From JAJDIA01 sp031555735 (GTDB lineage Bacteria > Bacteroidota > Bacteroidia > Bacteroidales > Tannerellaceae): a stretch of 64,000 nucleotides of DNA. Within the stretch, counting starts at the first letter, position 1. The number at the start of each line of letters is the position of its first letter. A program made the position numbers and the translations under genes. Location: NCBI GenBank assembly GCA_031555735.1, contig JAVBUE010000007.1, forward strand, positions 1 to 64,000, in the 5' to 3' direction. The notes under the pieces were generated by a model. It did no database searches. It was not told the DNA's origin and saw only the letters and a program-made list of their open reading frames with translations. This document shows positions 36,276 through 43,573 of the stretch, piece by piece.

Positions 36276-37091
36276 ATGAGCACAAAAGAATTTACCGGAG
36301 AGTTAGTGGGCTCCTTCATACTGGTGTTGTTTGGTTGCGGATCGGTGGCGGTGGCAACCTTGTTTGGCGAATACAACAGTATCCTGCAAATCGGACTGGC
36401 CTGGGGGGTGGGTGTGATGCTGGCTATTTATGCCACCCGCCATTTGTCGTGTGCACACCTGAATCCGGCGGTGACCATCGCCATGGTGGTGAGCCGGCGG
36501 ATGAAAGCCCGTAAGATGCCGTCGTATCTCGCCGCCCAGTTTATCGGGGCGATCCTCGCCGGAATAGTCCTCTACCTGCTTTTTTCTTCATCCATCGAAG
36601 CGTATGAGAGTGCGCAAGGCATCGTGCGCGGATCGGCCGAATCGATCCGTACGGCGAAGATCTTCGGGGAGTTCTATCCCAATCCGGGAAGTACGGCGGT
36701 GGTGTCGATGCCGTTGGCGATCGGCGCCGAAGCATTCGGCACGTTTCTGCTGCTTACCTTTATCTTCGCGCTGACGGAAGGATGTAACGTGGGGCGTCCC
36801 AGCGATTCGCTGACGCCGGTCTTTATCGGGTTGAGCGTCACTTCCATCATTTGCTTAGTTGCTCCATTGACACAGGCGGGACTGAACCCGGCGCGCGACC
36901 TGGGTCCCCGCCTGGTAGCCTGGTTGGCAGGATGGGGCGACGCCGCGTTCCCGGATAGTTGCGGTGGCTTCTTTTGGGTGTATATCGCGGCGCCGGTAGC
37001 GGGTGGGATCGTGGCGGCGTTCTTCTTTCTTCATGTGATGGAACGGCTGATGAAAAAGCCCTCCCAACCCTGTGATTGTGACAATAAATAA
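36276..37091 (+). CDS. MIP family channel, aquaglyceroporin-like
   Basis: The 271-residue inner-membrane channel has six membrane helices and two NPA half-helices: HLNPAVT at 63-65 and GLNPARDLGP at 204-206. The Asp after the second NPAR (D208) is the residue found in glycerol facilitators, whereas water-specific AqpZ types usually have Ser there. Glycerol or another small polyol is therefore the likely solute. A loop of about 45 residues between helices (106-147) is longer than usual. No glycerol kinase lies nearby; the next gene, 18 bp downstream, encodes a CobW GTPase. Confidence 0.9.
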   Translation: MSTKEFTGELVGSFILVLFGCGSVAVATLFGEYNSILQIGLAWGVGVMLAIYATRHLSCAHLNPAVTIAMVVSRRMKARKMPSYLAAQFIGAILAGIVLYLLFSSSIEAYESAQGIVRGSAESIRTAKIFGEFYPNPGSTAVVSMPLAIGAEAFGTFLLLTFIFALTEGCNVGRPSDSLTPVFIGLSVTSIICLVAPLTQAGLNPARDLGPRLVAWLAGWGDAAFPDSCGGFFWVYIAAPVAGGIVAAFFFLHVMERLMKKPSQPCDCDNK

Positions 37092-37109
37092 GATTTAATA
37101 GCATATCGT

Positions 37110-38201
37110 ATGAAATCAACGAAACTGATCCTCGCCGGTGGTTTTTTAGGAGCCGGTAAAACCACATTGCTGTGGGAAGCAGCCCGTGTATTGATGCAAA
37201 AAGGACTACGGGTAGGACTGATCACGAACGACCAGGCGCCCGAACTGGTGGATAGCGCCCTGTTGCAGCGGAACAACCTGCCCGTGGCCGAAGTGAGCGG
37301 CAGTTGTTTCTGCTGTAACTTCAACGGTTTCACGGATGCGATCCGTCAACTGCGTGCCGATGTGGCGGCGGATGTGATCATCGCCGAGCCGGTAGGCAGT
37401 TGTACCGACCTTTCGGCCACCATCATCCAACCGCTGAAACAATACCTGCAAACGGAGGTCGAGGTGGCTCCCCTTACCGTGCTGGCCGACCCTGCCCGGT
37501 TGTTGTCTATCCTTGACGGCGCGCAGGCGGAACTCCATCCCGATGCCGCGTATATCTACCGCAAACAGTTGGAAGAAAGCGATATGATCCTACTCACCAA
37601 ATCCGACCTCCTGGAGGCCGATGCCCTCGATGCGTTACGGCAACGGACAGCGGAAGCCTTCCCCCAGGCTACCGTTCGCACGGCCAGCGCCCAGAACGGC
37701 GCCGGTGTCGGCGAATGGCTCGAAGAGGCTTGTGCGCGGAAAGATGCCGGTAAGCGGTTGGTGGAAGTGGATTATGATACCTATGCCAACGGCGAGGCGG
37801 TATTGGGCTGGCTCAACGGGACGGTCTGCTTGCGTGGCGAAACCACCGGCTGGGATGCGTTGGTGCATACGTATCTCACGCGGATGGCCGGCTGTTTCGA
37901 TAGCGAAGGCCTTGCCGTGGGGCATGTGAAAGTGATTGCGGAGAACGGCAGGCAGTTTGCCGTTTACAACCTCACCGGAAAGCAATCGTCGCTCACCGTA
38001 CGTGGTTCGGCAGGGGAGGGCGACGCGCTTAAGCTGATCATCAACGCCCGGGTGGAGACATCGCCCGGGCACCTCGACCGGATCGTATGGGAAACCCTCG
38101 AATCACTGATCGACGGGCGATATACTGCCGATGTGCTGGCCTGGAAGTTTTTACAGCCCGGCCGCCCGCAGCCTACGTACCGCTTTACCGAAGTGGTGTG
38201 A
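37110..38201 (+). CDS. CobW/G3E family metal-chaperone GTPase
   Basis: The 363-residue cytoplasmic protein has Walker A GGFLGAGKTT at 10-19, the CxCC metal site SCFCCNF (C66, C68, C69) and a TKSD-type G4 motif (LLTKSDLLEA). A C-terminal CobW domain is visible at about 230-350. These GTPases deliver zinc, cobalt or other metal ions to client enzymes. The family is broad and the metal cannot be told from sequence. It probably forms an operon with the aquaglyceroporin and perhaps the two-component genes downstream. Confidence 0.88.
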   Translation: MKSTKLILAGGFLGAGKTTLLWEAARVLMQKGLRVGLITNDQAPELVDSALLQRNNLPVAEVSGSCFCCNFNGFTDAIRQLRADVAADVIIAEPVGSCTDLSATIIQPLKQYLQTEVEVAPLTVLADPARLLSILDGAQAELHPDAAYIYRKQLEESDMILLTKSDLLEADALDALRQRTAEAFPQATVRTASAQNGAGVGEWLEEACARKDAGKRLVEVDYDTYANGEAVLGWLNGTVCLRGETTGWDALVHTYLTRMAGCFDSEGLAVGHVKVIAENGRQFAVYNLTGKQSSLTVRGSAGEGDALKLIINARVETSPGHLDRIVWETLESLIDGRYTADVLAWKFLQPGRPQPTYRFTEVV

Positions 38202-38232
38202 CAGGAATAACCTGCGCGTAATACAAAGTCAA

Positions 38233-39243
38233 ATGGAATCTCTCATTCAAAAATACTCTTTGTTTCACCTGGTGCTGATCAGTTTGTGCAGCACCCTGTT
38301 TCTCAGTTTTCCGAACATCGCCTGCATCCCCTGGCAATTGGATTTCCTGCCGAAGTCGGATTATACGCTCTATTTTACGTATTTCACCTGGCGGTTTGTA
38401 TTCTTCTCGGTGCTCATCTGGTACATGTTGCTATACAATTTGTTTCGTATAAGGATGATGAATTTCAGGAGGCGGCTGGTTCGTAACCTGTTGATCGTCG
38501 TGGCGGCATTGGTGTTTTATAATGGTGTTTCATTCTTCGTCACCCTTGTCGCAAAGGATTTCATGACAACCATGCTTTCCCAGTTTTGCGTGATCTGGAT
38601 CGGCGCCACCTTCGCCGGGCATATCTTTCTGATGTATTCGGAGAAACAGAACCGGGAACTGGAGATCGAACGGTTGAAAAACGAAAACCTCCAAAGCCGT
38701 TGTGACGCGTTGACCAACCAGATCAACCCGCATTTTTTCTTCAATTCCCTGAACGGCCTTTCGGCATTGATCCGGAAGAAAGACGACGCTAAGACGCTGG
38801 CTTACCTGAGTAAACTCTCCGACGTATTCCGGTATATCCTGCAAAGCGATAAAAAGGGATTGGTGACGCTGCGGGAAGAACTGGGTTTTGTAGATTCGTT
38901 CCGCTATATGATGGAAGTGCGTTTTGCCAATAAGCTGGTGTTTGTAGTCGATGTGCCTGAGTCGGCGATGGAACGGAAGATCCCGGCACTGTCGATCCTC
39001 CCGCTGATCGATAACGTGGTGATGCATAATACGATCGACAGCGACCACCTGATGGAGGTATCCATCCGGATGGGTGCCGACGGTGAACTGGTGGTGTCTA
39101 ACCCCGTCTTCCCGAAACAGATGCCTGCGGATACGAACGGGACAGGGCTCCGGAACCTGGAAAACCGCTTCTCCCTCCTGATGGGCAGGCAGATCCGGGT
39201 GGATGCCAATGCCCATCTCTTTAGTGTCGGATTGCCCTTATAA
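38233..39243 (+). CDS. LytS/YehU-type sensor histidine kinase
   Basis: The 336-residue protein has four membrane helices (about 11-28, 54-72, 85-105, 113-133), a coiled coil (EKQNRELEIERLKNENLQS) and the His kinase motif INPHFFFNSLNGL with H167. The ATP-binding domain has LPLIDNVVMHNTID where the N box (usually ENAVKHG) is expected; Asn is kept but the surroundings differ. GTGLRNLENRFSLLMG is the G box. The start at 38233 is chosen because the longer frame lies inside the CobW gene. It is paired with the LytTR regulator 10 bp downstream. Confidence 0.9.
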   Translation: MESLIQKYSLFHLVLISLCSTLFLSFPNIACIPWQLDFLPKSDYTLYFTYFTWRFVFFSVLIWYMLLYNLFRIRMMNFRRRLVRNLLIVVAALVFYNGVSFFVTLVAKDFMTTMLSQFCVIWIGATFAGHIFLMYSEKQNRELEIERLKNENLQSRCDALTNQINPHFFFNSLNGLSALIRKKDDAKTLAYLSKLSDVFRYILQSDKKGLVTLREELGFVDSFRYMMEVRFANKLVFVVDVPESAMERKIPALSILPLIDNVVMHNTIDSDHLMEVSIRMGADGELVVSNPVFPKQMPADTNGTGLRNLENRFSLLMGRQIRVDANAHLFSVGLPL

Positions 39244-39253
39244 CAGGAAGAAG

Positions 39254-40012
39254 ATGAGAATACTGATTGTGGAAGACGAAACGGTAGCCTGTGAGAACCT
39301 GGTGGCTATCCTGGCGGAGATTGATCCGTCGGTAGAAGTGGTGGGCAATACCGAAAGTATCAGCCAGACGATCCGCTGGCTGCAATCCTGTCCGCCGCCC
39401 GACCTGATCCTGATGGATATACACCTCTCCGACGGTTCTGCTTTCGCAATCTTCGACAGCATCCGGGTGGATACGCCGGTGATATTCACCACCGCGTACG
39501 ACGAATATGCCATCAAGGCGTTTAAAGTGAATAGCATCGATTACCTGCTGAAACCGGTGAAAGCCGACGAGTTGGCGCAAGCGCTGCAAAAGTTCAGGAT
39601 GCTGGCGCGGACGGATGTGACGCGGTATCTGGATCAACTGGCACAACTGGTATCGCCCGCCGTCCCAAAATACAAAGACAGGATACTGGTTCCCTGGAAA
39701 GACAAACTGCTGCCTCTCTGCGTGAACGAGATTTCCTGTATATATACCACCGACAAGAGTACGCAGATCTATCTGGCCGACGGGAAGCAATACCCGTATC
39801 AGAAATCGCTCGACCAACTGATCGCCACCCTGGATCCCGCCGGTTTTATCCGTGCCAACAAACAGTTTATCGTAGCACGTAACAGCGTGAAAAACCTGAC
39901 GGTGTGGTTCGACGGACGGCTGTTGGTCACCCTCGACATCGAACCGCCCGAACGGATCTATATCAGCAAAAATAAAGCGTCCGAATTCAAAGCCTGGATC
40001 GTACGGGAGTAG
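39254..40012 (+). CDS. LytTR family response regulator
   Basis: The 252-residue protein has a receiver domain (1-120) with the acidic pocket VEDE, phosphoacceptor D55 in LILMDIHLSDG and conserved K in LLKPVKADEL. The C-terminal LytTR DNA-binding domain (about 145-250) contains NEISCIYTTDKSTQIYLADG and FIRANKQFIVARNSVKNLT. It acts with the upstream kinase; the signal and target genes are not apparent. The start at 39254 avoids a longer frame overlapping the kinase. Confidence 0.93.
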   Translation: MRILIVEDETVACENLVAILAEIDPSVEVVGNTESISQTIRWLQSCPPPDLILMDIHLSDGSAFAIFDSIRVDTPVIFTTAYDEYAIKAFKVNSIDYLLKPVKADELAQALQKFRMLARTDVTRYLDQLAQLVSPAVPKYKDRILVPWKDKLLPLCVNEISCIYTTDKSTQIYLADGKQYPYQKSLDQLIATLDPAGFIRANKQFIVARNSVKNLTVWFDGRLLVTLDIEPPERIYISKNKASEFKAWIVRE

Positions 40013-40067
40013 TATGGGCAACAACCGTATCTACAGTTGCCGCCATATAGCGGATCTGTTGTCGCCC

Positions 40068-40183
40068 TACGGATGATTTAGTTGTTCCACCCGGGTGGAA
40101 TATATGTTCCAGCCGGATGGAACATATGTCCCACCTTGGTGGAACACGTGTCCCATCCGGCTGGAACAACTAAATCATCCGTA
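40068..40183. repeat. 116-bp inverted repeat enclosing palindrome array C
   Basis: The outer arms 40068-40089 and 40162-40183 are perfect 22-bp inverted repeats; the inner part continues with mismatches, so the whole stretch can fold into one long hairpin. Inside are four palindromic units at exactly 22-bp steps: TTCCACCCGGGTGGAA (40085), TTCCAGCCGGATGGAA (40107), TCCCACCTTGGTGGAA (40129) and TCCCATCCGGCTGGAA (40151). The spacers TATATG, CATATG and CACGTG are themselves palindromic or nearly so. It lies between convergent genes and could act as a two-way terminator, but it is not followed by a T-run. Confidence 0.88.
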
Positions 40184-40230
40184 TGCCGGCAATAAAGGAT
40201 ACGGTTCTGTGTATTACATCTACCGGATGC

Positions 40231-41133
40231 TTAGAACAGTGTCTGGGGATATTCGCCCGCGTCAACAAGCGCCTGGATCTTGTCCACTACGCTCTGGCGG
40301 TCTTCGGCATAGGTAACGCCAAACCATTTGGAGGTGGTGTCGAGCACTTTCACACGGGCTTCTCCGGTGGTGATCAATTCGTTCACCATAAGCGGGATGA
40401 AGAATTCGCACTTCAGGTTATCGATATGTTGCGACAGGAATTGCTTGAAGAAGGTTTCCGAATGTTGGAAATAGTCGGGGGTGAAGCCCCACATATTCAT
40501 CGACACGGGGGTGTTTTCGGCAAGGGTGACTGTCTGTCCGTTTTCGTCGGTAAAGCAGATGTCGCCGTTGATACGTTCGATGGCTGTCCGTTCCACTACG
40601 GTGGTGAGGAAGCCTTCGGCATTCGTTCCGCATACGCCGCGCGCTACCGATCCGCTTTCGCTTAAGGTATTTCCCACGCGGTAGCCTACCATGCAATAGT
40701 CGTTCACCGTGCCGGCCATCGCCATCAGTTGTTTGCCGAGTACGGCGAAGCTGTCGCGTCCGTAGAAGTCGTCGGCATTGATCACGGCAAAGGGTTCATG
40801 GATCACCCCTTTTCCCATCAGTACGGCATGGTTGGTTCCCCAGGGTTTCACGCGATCGGCCGGGCAGGTAAAGCCTTCGGGCAGGTCGTCGAGTTCCTGG
40901 AATACCACTTCCACCGGGATATGGTTTTCATACTTGCTGATAATCTTTTCCCGGAAATCCTGTTCGAACATTTTACGGATGACAAACACCAGTTTGCCGA
41001 ATCCGCCGCGGATAGCGTCGAAGATGGAGTAGTCCATGATGGTTTCGCCGTTGGGACCCAGTCCGTCCAACTGCTTCAATCCTCCGTAGCGGCTGCCCAT
41101 ACCGGCTGCCAGAACAAACAAAGTTGGTTTCAT
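40231..41133 (-). CDS. Sugar-phosphate nucleotidyltransferase-like protein
   Basis: The 300-residue cytoplasmic protein has the nucleotidyltransferase signature LAAGMGSRYGGLKQLDGLGPNG at the N-terminus, FAVINADDFYG with the metal-binding Asp, and VKPWGTNHAVL. Such enzymes activate sugar 1-phosphates with an NTP. The sugar cannot be identified; UTP-glucose types (GalU) have different downstream motifs. It has its own promoter motif and is convergent with the LytTR gene. Confidence 0.85.
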   Translation of the reverse strand: MKPTLFVLAAGMGSRYGGLKQLDGLGPNGETIMDYSIFDAIRGGFGKLVFVIRKMFEQDFREKIISKYENHIPVEVVFQELDDLPEGFTCPADRVKPWGTNHAVLMGKGVIHEPFAVINADDFYGRDSFAVLGKQLMAMAGTVNDYCMVGYRVGNTLSESGSVARGVCGTNAEGFLTTVVERTAIERINGDICFTDENGQTVTLAENTPVSMNMWGFTPDYFQHSETFFKQFLSQHIDNLKCEFFIPLMVNELITTGEARVKVLDTTSKWFGVTYAEDRQSVVDKIQALVDAGEYPQTLF

Positions 41134-41172
41134 AAAGCGCTTTTTCTAAAAGTGTTAATTGATTAAGCGCCA

Positions 41173-41180
41173 CAAAGGTA
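41173..41180 (-). promoter_or_regulatory. Candidate -7 box of the nucleotidyltransferase gene
   Basis: Read leftward, TACCTTTG matches TAnnTTTG and lies 39 bases upstream of the ATG at 41133. The -33 region is not clear. Confidence 0.5.
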
Positions 41181-41334
41181 ATAGGGATTTGCCGGTTTGC
41201 GGGAAGAAAAGAGGGGTAGTTGTGTTAAATAACGTTTAATATGAAGGGCGGATAGCCGTGTTGTTTGTACGCTGGATACGTTATTGCGCACCTTGGACAA
41301 CTGGATCAAGCCCTTAAAAAATGTGTAAAAATAT

Positions 41335-41362
41335 GTTGTGCAACATATATTCCCTATCTTTG
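41335..41362 (+). promoter_or_regulatory. Promoter of the thioredoxin-fold gene
   Basis: TTG at 41335-41337 and TATCTTTG at 41355-41362 form a -33/-7 pair with 17 bases between. Transcription would start near 41369, giving a leader of about 110 bases. Confidence 0.55.
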
Positions 41363-41372
41363 TACCCGTTAT

Positions 41373-41454
41373 GTAAGCAGAACACGTTCCTTTAGCGAAA
41401 GGACAAACCCGCTTACCTGCCTGAAAATCAGGCGTCGGTTCAGTGATGCGCCGA
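41373..41454 (+). promoter_or_regulatory. Structured 5' leader of the thioredoxin-fold gene
   Basis: GTAAGC (41373-41378) pairs with GCTTAC (41411-41416) and encloses a hairpin TCCTTT-AGCG-AAAGGA (41388-41403). A second hairpin, GCCTGA-AAA-TCAGGC (41419-41433), follows directly. Its 3' arm GGC could instead take part in a third pairing with GCGCC near 41448-41452, so alternative folds are possible. No known riboswitch class is recognised. Confidence 0.35.
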
Positions 41455-41480
41455 TAGAGTATAAACGTAAACAGGAAAGT

Positions 41481-41981
41481 ATGAAAGTTAGAACTTATGT
41501 TCTCGTTGTTTCCATCGCTTTTACCATAATGGCTTTTGGGACAAGAAACGCAAGACCTACGGTGGGTATCTATCCGGGTGATCTTGCTCCGGGAATTGAG
41601 TCTTTCGAACAGGAGGCATCCATGAACCTCCTCAATGATTCGGGCCGATATACATTGGTGAATTTCTGGGCGGCGTACGACGCCGAATCCAGGGCGCAGA
41701 ATGTACGGCTGCAGAACGAAGTACGTAAATGGGGTTCGGAGAGGATTGCATTTTGTTCTTTTTCGGTCGATGAAAAAGAATCCGTATTTGCCGAAACGGT
41801 GAAAACCGATCAGCTCGACAAAACGATGCAGTTCCACGAAGAACTGGGAAAGGAGTCGGAGCTGTACAAGCTGTATAACCGCAAAGGCGGTTTCAGCAAC
41901 TGCCTGATCAACAACGAAGGTGTGATCGTAGGCAGGAATGTGACACCCGGCCAACTGACTGACATGTTAGCTCGCAGGTAA
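41481..41981 (+). CDS. Thioredoxin-fold protein lacking the CXXC motif
   Basis: The 166-residue protein has an N-terminal hydrophobic segment (TYVLVVSIAFTIMAFG) that could be a signal peptide or anchor. A TlpA/AhpC-like domain follows: VGIYPGDLAPGIESFE, YTLVNFWAAYDAESRAQN, then IAFCSFSVDEKESVF and GGFSNCLINNEGVIVGRNV. Where TlpA proteins have WAxWCxxC the sequence is WAAYDAES, so both redox cysteines are missing. It cannot act as a standard thiol oxidoreductase; a binding or structural role is possible. A good promoter and structured leader precede it, and a two-way terminator follows. Confidence 0.8.
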   Translation: MKVRTYVLVVSIAFTIMAFGTRNARPTVGIYPGDLAPGIESFEQEASMNLLNDSGRYTLVNFWAAYDAESRAQNVRLQNEVRKWGSERIAFCSFSVDEKESVFAETVKTDQLDKTMQFHEELGKESELYKLYNRKGGFSNCLINNEGVIVGRNVTPGQLTDMLARR

Positions 41982-41999
41982 TGACAACAACCCAACAAA

Positions 42000-42034
42000 A
42001 AAAGGCCGGTACCTCTGTAGGTAACCGGCCTTTT
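42000..42034. terminator. Bidirectional terminator
   Basis: AAAAGGCCGGTACC (42000-42013) and GGTAACCGGCCTTTT (42020-42034) form a hairpin with one bulged base, flanked by A-rich sequence on the left and T-rich on the right. It serves the convergent thioredoxin-fold and RsbW-like genes. Confidence 0.88.
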
Positions 42035-42053
42035 GTATGTGTAAGCCCCTCCT

Positions 42054-42464
42054 TTATCTGATTTTCTTTTTCATGCGGAACACGTTGCATCCCCGTTCCC
42101 GTTGGTATGTCACCTCATCCATGATGTTCCGGATGATGTAGATGCCTAAACCGCCAACCGGCCGGTTTTCCACCGGAAGGGTCACATCGGCTTCCTTCAC
42201 TTGTGTGGGATCGAAGGCGATTCCTCTGTCCGTGAGGGTGAAGACCAGTTCGTCGCCCTGCTTCTCCACCCGGATACGGATCTCGTCCGCCTGCTTTTCC
42301 GGGTAGGCATACATAATTATATTAGAGACGGCTTCTTCCAGCACCAAGTTCAAACGCATGGCCAGTACCTCGGGGAGGCGCATCTCTTTCCCCGTCGTTT
42401 CCATAAATTCCGTGAGGCTGGAAATTTCGGAGAGGAGGTTTTTTATGACCAGTTGTCTGTGCAT
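42054..42464 (-). CDS. RsbW-like anti-sigma/serine kinase-type ATPase
   Basis: The 136-residue cytoplasmic protein is a stand-alone GHKL ATPase domain. The N box is LVLEEAVSNIIMYAYP, the G1 box FTLTDRGIAFDP, and the G2 part RPVGGLGIYIIRNIMDEVTYQ. RsbW/SpoIIAB-type proteins phosphorylate an STAS-domain antagonist and bind a sigma factor, but no partner gene is adjacent. It lies 11 bp downstream of tdh and is probably cotranscribed with it. Confidence 0.88.
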   Translation of the reverse strand: MHRQLVIKNLLSEISSLTEFMETTGKEMRLPEVLAMRLNLVLEEAVSNIIMYAYPEKQADEIRIRVEKQGDELVFTLTDRGIAFDPTQVKEADVTLPVENRPVGGLGIYIIRNIMDEVTYQRERGCNVFRMKKKIR

Positions 42465-42475
42465 GCGGTCAGTGC

Positions 42476-43429
42476 TTATCGGCCGATGCGTTCACCCAGT
42501 TTTTCCAACATCTCACGCGTCATTGCGTCCAGGTCGTATTCCGGCTTCCATCCCCATTCCTGGCGGGCACAGGTGTCGTCGAGCGAGTTGGGCCATGAGT
42601 CGGCAATCGCCTGGCGCAGCGGATCAGGCGTGTAGCTCATCCGGAAATCGGGCACATAGCGTTTGATGTTGTTGGCAATGATCTCCGGGTCGAAGCTCAT
42701 GGCGGTGACGTTGAACGCGTTGCGGTGGATCAGTTTCGACGGGTCGGCTTCCATGATCTCGATGGCGCAACGGAGGGCATCCGGCATGTACATCATATCC
42801 ATAAAGGTACCGGCTGCCAGCGGGCAGTGGAATTCTTCCCCTTTGACGGCTGAGTAGTAGATATCCACCGCATAGTCGGTCGTACCACCTCCCGGAGGTG
42901 TCACGTAGGAGATCAGGCCGGGGAATCGTACCGCACGCGTGTCCACCCCGAACCGGATGTGGTAGTAGTCGCTCAGCAATTCGCCCGATACCTTCGTCAC
43001 CCCGTACATGGTACGCGGGTTGCGGATGGTATCCTGCGGCGTACGGTCTTTGGGGGTATTGTTGCCGAATACGCCGATGGAGCTGGGCGTGAATACGGCG
43101 CAGCTCATCTCACGGGCTACTTCGAGCACGTTGAACAGCCCGTCCATACCGATCTTCCAGGCCAGTTGCGGCTTCGCTTCGGCTACGGCCGACAAAAGGG
43201 CGGCCAGGTTGTAGATCGTGTCGATCTTGTACTTAGATACAGCTTCGGCGATCTGCTGTTCACTGGTGATATCGACCAGGGCGGCAGGCCCTGACTCCAA
43301 TAACTCACCGGTCGGTTTTGCTCCGGAGATATAACCGGCAACGACGTTACCACTGTACAAACTCCTTAATTTCATGGTCAATTCCGAGCCAATCTGACCG
43401 GTAGAGCCTATTACCAAAATATTCTTCAT
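42476..43429 (-). CDS. SDR-type L-threonine 3-dehydrogenase
   Basis: The 317-residue enzyme is an extended short-chain dehydrogenase: NAD motif GSTGQIG at 8-14, Tyr142 and Lys146 in MYGVTKVSGE, and TPSSIGVFG supplying the Ser. It oxidises L-threonine to 2-amino-3-ketobutyrate. The divergent kbl gene encodes the next enzyme, which strongly supports this role over a generic sugar epimerase. A -7 box at 43462-43469 fits the start at 43429 and excludes a longer frame to 43543. Confidence 0.92.
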   Translation of the reverse strand: MKNILVIGSTGQIGSELTMKLRSLYSGNVVAGYISGAKPTGELLESGPAALVDITSEQQIAEAVSKYKIDTIYNLAALLSAVAEAKPQLAWKIGMDGLFNVLEVAREMSCAVFTPSSIGVFGNNTPKDRTPQDTIRNPRTMYGVTKVSGELLSDYYHIRFGVDTRAVRFPGLISYVTPPGGGTTDYAVDIYYSAVKGEEFHCPLAAGTFMDMMYMPDALRCAIEIMEADPSKLIHRNAFNVTAMSFDPEIIANNIKRYVPDFRMSYTPDPLRQAIADSWPNSLDDTCARQEWGWKPEYDLDAMTREMLEKLGERIGR

Positions 43430-43461
43430 CTTGTTTTGATGTGATTTAAGTTTTTTCCTTG

Positions 43462-43495
43462 CAAATGTATGGAGAATTTTTACCGAGTCTGCAAA
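43462..43495 (-). promoter_or_regulatory. Promoter of the threonine dehydrogenase gene
   Basis: Read leftward, TACATTTG (43469-43462) is a perfect -7 box and TTTG (43495-43492) lies 22 bases upstream as -33 element. The start would be about 25 bases before the ATG at 43429. Confidence 0.6.
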
Positions 43496-43573
43496 AAAAA
43501 GAGGATATTTGTCTGTCGATTTGCTCATAGTGAGCCTATCCATATCAGAAAAATACTAATAAAACAAAGCTTT

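Noticed and set aside
35149..36285. 378-codon antisense frame over the GH29 gene
   Set aside because: Runs through the terminator and has His/Gly-rich shadow composition; no domain recognised.
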